Shown: piece after piece, positions 36,591-45,534 of the stretch | Layout: every line of letters begins with the position of its first letter | Position numbering within the stretch: the first letter of the stretch is position 1 | NCBI GenBank assembly: GCA_904066235.2 | Contig: CAJFCV020000002.1 | Span: 8,742,001 to 8,806,000, forward strand | Direction of reading: 5' to 3' | Length of the DNA stretch: 64,000 bases | DNA from: Bursaphelenchus xylophilus | Lineage: Eukaryota > Nematoda > Chromadorea > Rhabditida > Aphelenchoididae | The notes under the pieces: generated by a model | Seen by the model: only the letters and a program-made list of their open reading frames with translations | Told to the model about the DNA's origin: nothing | The model's database searches: none | Position numbers and translations under genes: made by a program

Positions 36591-36836
36591 CAATGGCGGG
36601 CCTGATCCAGTGGAAAGAAGCCTACCATTTTGCATCTGGGAAATATCAAAAAAATGTGGCAAAATACCTCCTTCTTCAAGTGAAAAAACTCCAATTTTAA
36701 AACCTCTTTTTGTGAGGGAAAGGGCCCTTCAAAATGGAGTTTTTTTAGTTGGAGAGGGAGGCATTTTGCCACATTTTTTGATACTTTGTGGATGCAAAAA
36801 TGGTGGGTTTTTTGCCACTGGATCAGGACCTTCAGT
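36591..36836. mobile_element. CAGTG/TA foldback MITE, copy 5
   Basis: Begins CAATGGCGGGCCTGATCCAG after a TA and ends near ...GGATCAGGACCTTCAGTG. Diverged but retains the 'tttttgtgagggaaagggc' centre shared by the family. Confidence 0.75.
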
Positions 36837-37734
36837 GTGCAAATGGCTTTTTTGGGCTGTGGATTTTACTGCAACATTTTTTGCATGGGAAACACCAAAA
36901 ATTATCCAATGATTTTTCGGGCATCAAGTAACCTAAACAAAGATAAAACTAGTTGCACAAAAAAAACATCGCTTTTTGTGAGTTCGGCAAAAAAGATTTC
37001 ACATTTTGCTTACTGTATGCCAAAAAACATGGTCTTTTCACAAACCGCCTGGAAGAAGAAAAGGAAAATTTCGCAGAAAAATTCGGTTGAAATTTGTAAC
37101 AAGTTTCCCCTAATCTAAGCGCCGAGCACTTCAAATGTCAGCAAAGAATTCCACAATTTAACTTCTTTAAATGCCTTGCGACTGTAGCTTCCTTATGTCC
37201 GCAGTAACTATATATTTACAATTGTAAGAACAATCAAAGAAGAGCGTTCGAAAATAGCCCGAAAATCCGCACTAATCCCGGAGATTTGAAAAATAAGAAC
37301 AAATCGGATTCCGATTACTTTTGGTTATAAAATGGGATAAGGAACTAGTGGCATACGATTACATTTATATAAACCACAAGAAATTTACGCTAATCAAAGT
37401 CCATTAGGCAAATTTACGACATTAAAAACAGATTAGTAGGCATTTTATGGTGTAGATGTTGGTTCTTGAATATTTGCACGTGCTCATTAATTACGCATGA
37501 AATTGTCAACATCGTGAAATTTCGTTGGAGTACTGTAATTTATGCGGCTGAAGAAAACATCACAGGAGCTATGACTTATGGCCTAAGTAATGAGTTCTAT
37601 TTTTGGCCACAAATTCTTTGCATTCCGCGTCAGCGTTCGCAGGATTCTCTGGTGCCTGTATGAGGCTGGAGAGGCTGATATAAATAAAGATTTACTATAG
37701 TAAAGAGCTTTATCCAAATATATATATTTATTGT

Positions 37735-38502
37735 TTATTTATGATCGGAACGGTAGAAGCACTGACAATCCATGTAGCGTTGAGTCCGGCAATTTCCGTA
37801 TCTGGCCCCATTTTGACGACACCACTGATAACATTTGGCATCCTGGCACTTATAAGCGGCCATCTCCTGGGATTTGAGAACTAAAGAGTGCAAGGTACGA
37901 ACCGAAAACAATAGAAAGAATTTGAAACAGGAAAGTCGTAAATTACAGCTTACAGGGGAAGTACCCCAAGTGCGACGCAATTTTTTTATAATAATTTTGC
38001 ACACACGTCGGGAGCAGACTAAATATCAATTTTTGAAAGTTTTAGCTCGCGCTATGCAAGCACCACCGAGATATTGAACTCTATTTGCCTCCGAGAGATT
38101 CTGCTAAACGCGGAGAGCGGTTAGAGACGAAAACACTTTTTGGCCATAAGTTTGCTAGTTTCGCGCGGAAAAAATTGATTTTTTGTCGAAACATTTCCCA
38201 TTACGGTAGAAATAGGTTTGAAACTTTTCGTGCCAAAATTCGGCAAAAGATCTCAAATCTCTTTCGATCTAAAAATCTCGGTTGTTTCTGCAAAGCGCAG
38301 CTAGGATTCTCGCATATGTCCTAGAAAAAATTATTCTAAATTTGTGGCAAGTTCCATCAAAATCTATGCGTCACACTTGGGGTACTTCCCCTGTTAGCCA
38401 ATTTTATTTTGATAACTAACCGTTCTTCCTTGGCGATGGACTTTGAGCAATCGCAAGAGTTCCCAGAAGGCATAATAAAACAATAACGAATGTAATTCGC
38501 AT
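37735..38502 (-). CDS. Small secreted cysteine-rich peptide with CS-alpha-beta (defensin-like) spacing
   Basis: Two minus-strand exons, 38502-38421 and 37880-37735, spliced in phase 1, give 75 residues. Residues 1-19 are a signal peptide ('ITFVIVLLCLLGTLAIA'). A short Pro/Lys linker follows, then the mature part with six cysteines spaced C-x4-C-x3-C-x9-C-x7-C-x-C. The CxxxC and CxC pair is the signature of the cysteine-stabilised alpha/beta fold of invertebrate defensins and related peptides. The mature part is basic. A TATATAAA on the minus strand (38540-38547) lies about 38 bases upstream of the start, fitting a compact inducible gene. The 540-bp intron is mostly a CAGGGG/TNA MITE. A role in antimicrobial defence is inferred from the cysteine pattern only; other small secreted cysteine peptides are possible. 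Confidence 0.7.
37953..38393. mobile_element. CAGGGG/TNA foldback MITE, complete copy (intron of the cysteine-rich peptide gene)
   Basis: 441 bp, CAGGGGAAGTACCCCAAGTG to ...GGGTACTTCCCCTG, with TTA on each side (37950-37952, 38394-38396). It makes up most of the intron. Confidence 0.85.
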
Positions 38503-38539
38503 TTGGTAAATGTTAACAATGATTTGTAATCGTTTGGTT

Positions 38540-38547
38540 TTTATATA
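38540..38547 (-). promoter_or_regulatory. TATA box of the cysteine-rich peptide gene
   Basis: TATATAAA on the minus strand, about 38 bases upstream of the start codon at 38502. Confidence 0.5.
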
Positions 38548-38701
38548 ACATAAAAATTTTTTAATTCAAATTCTGATTGGGCCTACAGAAATTGATCGTC
38601 ATGAATTTGTAATCAGAATAAATTCGTCTTTACGGAGTTTGGTCAAACTTGATCAAGAAGTTCAAAGCGCATTTTTTAGGCATAATATTGATTTATAATA
38701 T

Positions 38702-40109
38702 AAGGCGCGTGCGTTCTACATCTCAGCGGACCTCCTCGCAGAAACCCCGCAGTTCTTGTCTGTGGGCCCTCTAGACAAGAATTGCGGTTTTCCGTCCAAA
38801 TTATTTTCGGTTCAGACGAGAATAGGCGATTCTTGTCCAGAGCCAGACAAAAACTGTACAAAAGTTGTCTGGGATTTCCAGACAAGAAATGCGAAATCCT
38901 GTCTGGTAGCCAGACAAGAAAACTTTGTCTGGCCAGAAATGCAAAATTTCGCCTACAAAAAATTTTTCACCGCACTTCTTTCCTGTGACAATCTTCTAAG
39001 ACGGAGCTGCCCGAACACCGAAACCCAAGGCAAACGACCGTCGCCGCTGACCCCGATCACGGTGAAGAACACGCTTCGCCTTGGAACTTCTGTGTTCCTT
39101 GAGAGTGTTTTACGAAGTTGTTGGTGTTCGGCCCTTTCGGCCAGAAACGAAAACAGTCTCAAGGAACGCAAAAGTTCCAAGGCGAAGCATGTCCTTCACC
39201 GTGATCGGGGTCAGCGACGACGGTCGTTGGCCTTGGGTTTCGGTGGTCGGACAGTTCCGCCGCACGCCACGAAAAACGTAAGGCAAAATTGGAAATAGAG
39301 ATTTCGAGCTGCGCCCAATATTTTTAATCTTTTTTGAGCGCATGAATATTGTGGTAGATATTATTGTAACTCTGAGAGTTGGTATAATTTAGAGATGAAT
39401 AGTATGTCAAAAATTACGTTTTTGTCAGTTTCAAGTGTTGAATATAATGGATGAGTTCATGGAGGCCAGCCCATTGCGCTCTGACACAAAAATGATTCTC
39501 CAGCTATTGATGTGTCTATAGAAAAGGTAAGATTTCTCTTTTTGCATCCGGTTTAGGAACAACGTAGCCAATTCATTTGTGTGAAACATCCTAGCGGATG
39601 TTTTAAAAAAGAAATTTGGAAATTTCGTAGTTGAAAAAGGTCACTTCCTAGTTCATTAATGCATCATTTTGCAGTAGCTGATGGTGTCTCCAGAAAATGT
39701 AAGTTTTCTCTTTTTTCATCCGGTTTAGGGACAAAGGAGTTGATCTATTTTGTGCGCCGTAGAACTTTGGCTGTGAAATGCAACTCGCAAGTCCCACAGA
39801 GAAGAGAATCGAAACTTTTCGTGGATAAAAATTTTTTGCAGGATTTTCCGTTTCTGGTCAGACAAAAAAGTTTGTCTGACTACCAGACAAGAATCCTCGC
39901 GAGGCCTCGTTTCTTGTCTGGAGTCCAGACAACATTTTGAAGTTTTCGTCCAGACTAACGGCCAGACTCTTTGTTTTTTATCTCAGACAAGATTTGTAAA
40001 TTTTGTCTCTATAGACAGAAAATGCGCAATTTTTGTCTAGAGGGCCCACAGACAAGAAATGCGGGTTTTCTGCGAGGAGACCCGCTGAGATGTAGAACGA
40101 ACGCGCCTT
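38702..40109. mobile_element. 1.4-kb foldback element with inner hairpin and repeated CAGACAAGAA motifs
   Basis: The ends AAGGCGCGTGCGTTCTACAT and ATGTAGAACGAACGCGCCTT are inverted copies, and the mirror continues through 'ctgtgggccctctagacaag'. Inside the outer arms the motif CCAGACAAGAA (and its inverse TTCTTGTCTGG) recurs many times. The centre (39011-39250) is a second GC-rich palindrome with 93-base arms. No transposase. Flanks are AT repeats, so a target duplication cannot be assigned. Confidence 0.7.
39011..39250. repeat. Inner GC-rich hairpin, 93-base arms
   Basis: Arms 39011-39103 and 39158-39250 are near-identical inverted copies (ccgaacaccgaaacccaagg versus ccttgggtttcggtggtcgg at the outer tips). 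They surround a 54-base loop that itself contains ggccctttcggcc. Composition is much richer in GC than the surroundings. Confidence 0.8.
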
Positions 40110-41330
40110 ATATTATATTATAATAACAATGGGAGTTGAAATTTGGCAGTTTTAACTGGCTCGTTCTGGAGGTCCGACAATCACTGGGGCTTATCGCTTG
40201 ACCGGTCATATGTCACCATCTTTCAAAAGAGTTCGTTTTGATACTCCTTTTCCCTTCTTCGACCCTTAGTCGCTGATAGAAAGCACTTTTTCAAAAGTTC
40301 TTCCGTTGATATCAGTTCCTGTTATCAACCAACAATCAAAACCGAAAGCAATTGTTCTCCCTTTCCCATTCCACAAAAATTTCAAAATTTCATTATTTTC
40401 CTTGTTGTTATAGCCACCGAACGCAATGTTTAGCCGGTTCATTTGCATTCGTCGCCTCGAGGCATCACAGAGAGCGCCTTGTCCTTCTTTTCTGTTTCTT
40501 TTTTTTTCCTCGTGAGAAGAGAAAAGCCTCAAAGCCGTCTTCTCCTCGTGATTCAGCTCGCGAGTTCGCTCACAATTCGCGACATTTTTCTATGAATTTT
40601 TTGTTTATTCTTTTCGAAAGAAAGGTCAATATTTATTACGGGTTTGGCGAGACATTTAGTTTTCGCGCCGCATTTCCGTTAGAAAAAAGGAGTTTTATTC
40701 GAGTTTTTCGGGATTTTAGCTAAAATTTTTGAAAGATTAGTCGATATTTGATGAATTTAGGTATGAATCACGTTATTTTGATCTCAAAAAATATAATGAG
40801 ACCCTGTTGCTTCATAAACGAATCGTCAGAGACTTCTTTCAGGTCAATTTATACGGTTTTTCTTGTTTTAGGTATCAAAAATATTTTTTTTGTTTTTTCC
40901 TCAAAGCTGATCGTATTTTTGTGTAAAATAATGATTGATAGAAGTAACAGTATCTATCACTGTTCGATTGCGCTAAACTTTTTTTAGATTTCCATCCAGT
41001 TTTTTGATGAGTCATGTCTAATATACTCTTTGCTCAAAATTTCAATATTATTGAGCTCGTCCTTGAGTAAACTATGATCCTAGCGTTTCACAATGTCTCA
41101 CGCCCTCTGTTCATCGTGTTTACATAAATTATGTTTTGAACATTTCACGTATATTTATCGAATCTTCTCCTTGTTTAGATAATCGTTTGAACTTTCATTT
41201 TTTTCGTACCTAAATTTCCCCTCGAAATCGTTGAATCGACAGTTTTTATCGTGTTTTTCATTTTCAACTAATTCGGTAGCTCGGATTGGTCTCATTTTGC
41301 GTTTTTCCAGCCGTGAAATGGTCTGATCTC
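40110..41330. other. AT-rich region upstream of OST-alpha
   Basis: No supported gene. An acceptor-like tttttccag at 41302-41310 precedes the first OST-alpha coding exon. A 5' noncoding exon or trans-splice leader could therefore be used. Confidence 0.45.
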
Positions 41331-44300
41331 ATGGAGAAGATGACAGTCAACGAGTCGGTGTTTCAATTTGTTTTGCGTGAGGTTAAGTCCATGTTTCTGC
41401 CTGTGCTAAGGTCGGACTTTCACTGTGGAAATGGAAGCTACCATGAAGCGACAGCGCCGTCCATTTTTGAGTTCGTCAAAAGTAAGATTTCGAGATTTTA
41501 GGTATAGTTTTGATTTTTTTTATTGTCCGGATTTCTTTTCTGACTCTTTTATTCTGTTCCAATTAATTTTTGATTATTTCAGACCTGGAGAAGAGTCAAA
41601 TGATCATGTTGATTATCGGCTCAGCTCTTACATTAATTTGTGGTGTAGTTGGTATTTTCGAGTGTTGTTATGTGTATCAGAAGATCTCCTCAGAACGTCG
41701 AAGGAACAAACTTTACTTTCTGATCACTCTTTTCCCTGTAAGTAACTGTAATTTAATTTTTTGACATTATTTTAGTCAATTATAATATAATTTTTCGATT
41801 TTTTTCAATTTAATACCTAAACAAGTCTCCGTAATTGTCTAATATAATACCTCGAGGCTATTTTGACCCCTTACTCTTTCAGATATCGATGATTTTCTGT
41901 TTGGTTGGTATGTTTTCTCCGCGAACTGCGCCCTTGGCCACATCCGGCGGAATGCTCTACTTTTTGTTGTGCCTTTTCGTTCTGGTTTCACTGATCCGGC
42001 ATCTAACACAAGGACGAAGTCAGCTGTCCAGAGAGCTTCTGATCGCCGAAAAGAGGATAAATTTCCAATCTCCACCCTTCTGTTGTCTGATTCCTTGTCT
42101 TCCGGAGGCTAGACCAACGTTGTAAGCCAATTTTTTTTTTTTGACTGATTTTTGGGATTATTTTTGTGCAGAATTTAGTTATAGATATTCTGAGGTAGAT
42201 TTTGTTCTCTTGAAACCTTTTCGAATTTACAGGGTCTTAAAAAAACGTGAAGGAAAGTCGGAGGCTGTAACTTCCGGTGGAGGCGGTGCAGAGACTTCTT
42301 TTTTGGAATACATTTTTTTAAGCGACATTAGTTTTTGTCTAGAAAATAGCAGGATTTTAAAGTGCAAACTGAGGTCGCTACGACCTTCTGAAGTAGGGGC
42401 ATTCCTACCCCGAAGACCAGTGTTTTTTTCGGTTGAAAATCAACGAGAAATGTCGGATTTTTGCAACGTTTTGGCAATTTCCTTCCTTTTTCTCAACATC
42501 AACCTTATCGAAAACCCCGAAGAAATCCGACATTTCTCGGTGATTTTCAACCGAAAAACACTGGTTTTCGGGGTAGGAATGCCCCTACTTCAGAAGGTCG
42601 TAGCGACCTCAGTTTGCACTTTAAAATCTTGCTATTTTGTAGACAAAAACTAATCTCGCTTAAAAATACGTATTCCAAAAACGAACTCTCTGCGCCGCCT
42701 CCGCCGGAAGTTACAGCCTCCGACTTCCTTCACGCTTTTTGTAAGACCCTGTATTTTAACGAGGTCTTTTTCCAGGCGAAACCTCCGAATCCTCGAATTC
42801 ATCGTGCTCCAAGCGCCGATTGTCCGAGCCGTCGTCCTCTTCATCGAAGCCACGATAACAATCGAAATCCAACGAGATGCCTCGTACGAAATCCAACTAT
42901 GCGAACTGGGCACGTTGATTTCGATTTTACTCGCGGTTTTCGGAGTCCACACTTTGTTCCGGCTGGTGGCAGACCGATTGGCCCATTTCGGATTCACGTG
43001 GATGTTCAGGATAGTGGATGTGGCGTTGTTCTTGTTCTCCGCACAACACCCAATCATATTCCAGAATATTTTGCTGAGATTCGATTTGATCAGCTGCACA
43101 AAAGTCTTGACTCCGGCGGAGAATGCAAGATGTAAGTAAAGAAAGGGAGTTTTTGAGTGGCATATCGGTAGTTGAGGTTAGCAAAGGGGTGGAACCTATT
43201 TTTGATTATGAAAAATTAAGTTTTGTTATGACTTATAATCAAGTTTTGCTATATTTTTTTGCATGATCCGGTGGCAAAAAACGTAATATTTTGCATCCGG
43301 GAAGTATCGAAAATGTGGCAAAATGCTTCCCTCTCCAAGTGAAAAAACTTCGTTTTGAAGGGCCTTTTTCCTCACAAAAAAGCTTTTGAAATCTGAGTTT
43401 TTTTCACTTGGAGAGGGAGGTATTTTGCCACATTTTTTGATACTTCCTGATTGCAAAATGGTACGTTTTTTGCCACTGGACGCCTACTGTAATGCAACCT
43501 GCCCAGTAGATATATTATTATTATACAGGGTGACCCAAAAAAACGATCATCAAGACTTTTCGCAATAAAAACCTTGTTTTTCGGTACAAGCACAAATTTA
43601 TGAATTCAAGCGATAAACAGCAATCATGGTGATCAAGTACTAAGCTGGTTTCAAAGCAGCAGCACTTGGCGGCGATATAGAGCTCCAAACATGACTTAAA
43701 ATTTTGGGCTCGGGGCCGCAGCTTTTTTCGGGGAAATCGTTCCCGTTCTCAGCGCAGCGATCACTCAGTGACTCCAAACTTTTGTGACGTGTAGTACAGG
43801 TACCGCCCTCGAATTGGAAAAAAATTATAGTTCATCGGTTTCATATCCGGCGAGCAGGCGGAAAAATCGGTTCCATTACTGGTCTTGAGTCGCTTTTGCC
43901 TTGTGAGTCAGCGCTGAGTCTAGTTGAAGCGACAAATTTGCATCTCCAAGGTTCTTCTAAGTCAACGGAAGCACGACGAGATGGAGATTAACGCAGAGCT
44001 AGAATTTTGCCCCCTTGATCCACTAAAAGCATGGATTTCTTGCCGCTGGCACAAATTCCGCCACAGAGGGTAACGGTCCGCATTTTTTCGGGTTTTGACG
44101 TTAGCTAATGTGCTCGGGGCCTCATGGGATCAGATCCTGTCATTCTGGTGGTCGTGCATCCGCTAAACATTGAACCACGAAGGGAATGCGCTCACACCTC
44201 TGAGCCCTTAAGTTTCAGGCATCTCTGGCGCTCTACGCGCTTGTTGCCGTCCTTGAGGGGTTGACCTTTTTGCAGCTTGTACAGTACGGGGTTGAGCTTA

Positions 44301-44950
44301 TCTTTGGCTATTCGGTAGACGAATCGATCGCTGATACCGTTCTTGCGAGCGATTTTTTCTTGAAATTCGCGGATTTTGTTGTTAATGATCCCGCGTCTCG
44401 CAGAATTGTTGGCGGTGCGTTTTCTTTCACTTCCTGGACGCCGACTACTGTTGCCAAGCTACCTGTATCTTGTGATTGTTTTCGACACAGCGTCCTTTCC
44501 ACATCTACCAAATTAACAAGTTTCCTTTTGTCGCAACGGTCCCAAAATCGCAGTCCCTTTTTTTGACATTAAAAAAACATGTTAATCAATCGATATGGAC
44601 ATGAAAAGGGAAGTACTAGGACAGAAAAACACGGAGAGTTTAATAGTGCAATAATTATTTCCCTGCACCTAAAAATTTTCGCGTTAGGACACAAACAAAT
44701 TTGATGATCGTTTTTTTGGGTCACCCTGTATATAAACACCATTTTTTCAGTCCTTTGCAACTTCATCATCATCTGTGAGCTCTTCTTCCTCTCCATCCTC
44801 GGTTTTGTGACCTTGGCTCCAAGCCGCAACCGCCTCTTCGACCTCTACAAGAACGATGATCGTGCCCCCATTGTCGAGAACGACTCTCTCACTGAAACCA
44901 TTGACCAATCAAGCGGGACCGGCTCTGTGATATGCTTCAACAATCCCTGA
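41331..44950 (+). CDS. osta: Organic solute transporter subunit alpha (OST-alpha/TMEM184 family)
   Basis: Five exons, 41331-41481, 41583-41737, 41883-42121, 42776-43131 and 44751-44950; phases close to 366 residues, near the family's usual length. The N-terminal exon is extracellular with one cysteine. Seven hydrophobic segments follow, starting with 'MIMLIIGSALTLICGVVGIF'. Family marks are the cysteine-rich loop 'PFCCLIPCLPEARPT' and, after the next splice, 'LEFIVLQAPIVRAVV', both close to OST-alpha. Family members carry bile-acid and steroid-like solutes across the plasma membrane; nematode relatives also act in sensory cilia. The tail is acidic and ends 'SVICFNNP'. The start was chosen at 41331, the first ATG in frame in an exon that begins at 41311; an upstream exon is possible. 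Intron 3 contains a 522-bp foldback element. Intron 4 contains a MITE and a decayed mariner. Confidence 0.85.
42230..42751. mobile_element. 522-bp near-perfect foldback element (OST-alpha intron 3)
   Basis: Starts CAGGGTCTTAAAAAAACGTG and ends ...AAGACCCTG, flanked by TA (42228-42229, 42752-42753). The two halves mirror each other over about 240 bases each, with few mismatches, so the copy is probably recent. Tc1/mariner-like ends; no coding capacity. Confidence 0.85.
43264..43489. mobile_element. CAGTG/TA foldback MITE, copy 6 (OST-alpha intron 4)
   Basis: The left terminus is lost (starts tgatccggtggcaaaaa); the right end is ...GCCTACTG followed by TA. The palindromic body is retained. Confidence 0.75.
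43526..44728 (-). mobile_element. Decayed mariner transposon (OST-alpha intron 4)
   Basis: 1203 bp, the standard mariner length, with perfect 28-bp inverted ends starting CAGGGTGACCCAAAAAAACG and TA on both sides (43524-43525, 44729-44730). On the minus strand, fragments of transposase remain in broken frames: a helix-turn-helix-like block at about 44420-44260 ('KIARKNGISDRFVYRIAK') and a catalytic-domain piece near 44080-44010 ('GGICASGKKSMLLVDQG'). Stops and frameshifts separate them, so it cannot mobilise itself. Confidence 0.85.
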
Positions 44951-45079
44951 GGTCGTTTTTTGTGCAATCTACTCAATTTCCACTGAAAAAACGCACTTTA
45001 AATACGAGTCTTTACTGTAGTAGTCCGTTTTTGTACATTACACTTTTGTATACACTGTTTTGGTTTTTTTGTTTCGAAA

Positions 45080-45085
45080 AATAAA
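45080..45085 (+). terminator. OST-alpha polyadenylation signal
   Basis: AATAAA 130 bases after the OST-alpha stop codon. Confidence 0.5.
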
Positions 45086-45534
45086 TTGCGTTTCAACGCT
45101 ACACAATCGGCCTAAAATAAGGTCATAGACCACAGGAAAAGTAAAAAAATTGAAATGAAGCCTCCTCTAAAACATATTTCAAACAAAAATACTCCTCACC
45201 AGCTTGAAAAAAACAACTTTATTCATAATAAAACGGGAAACCCTTTAGGTGATTACAATAAATTTTAGAAATTTACAAAAGGAGGAACAAAAATTAGTGA
45301 TAACAATAAAAAAAGATACTTTATAGTCCATAAGGGATTATAAACTATTCAATTAGGTGGCATAAAAAAAGCTATGAACATTAGAAGACCGTTATAACAA
45401 TACCTATGTCATTTTAGGCACCTTTAGAGGTGAAATGAAACAAAAATGATTGTTCTAGCATATTTTTCAAGTGGACTTTTGTAAATTGATAAGAAAATAA
45501 TAAAAATTAAATTTAAATCAGGCGTACATAGTAT

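Larger units (their letters stand above)
26787..37734. other. Gene-poor 10.9-kb stretch
   Basis: No gene with a supported start and splice structure is seen. Contents: a CAGGGG/TNA element (30863-31310), a CAGTG/TA element (36591-36836), and decayed relatives of the first family at about 28980-29130 and 34810-35230. There is also a poly-T run near 30118-30140 and two weak open frames (27672-27917 minus, 35259-35471 plus) reported as findings. Base composition is otherwise AT-rich with many stops in all frames. Confidence 0.5.

Noticed and set aside
38756..39343. Overlapping open frames of up to 180 codons on both strands of the 38.7-40.1 kb element
   Set aside because: They cross the palindrome and change character at its arms; GC-rich hairpin composition explains the lack of stops.
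43921..44566. Possible extra OST-alpha exon after tttcag at about 44217
   Set aside because: The segment lies inside the mariner element, and OST-alpha continues correctly from 43131 to 44751 in phase.
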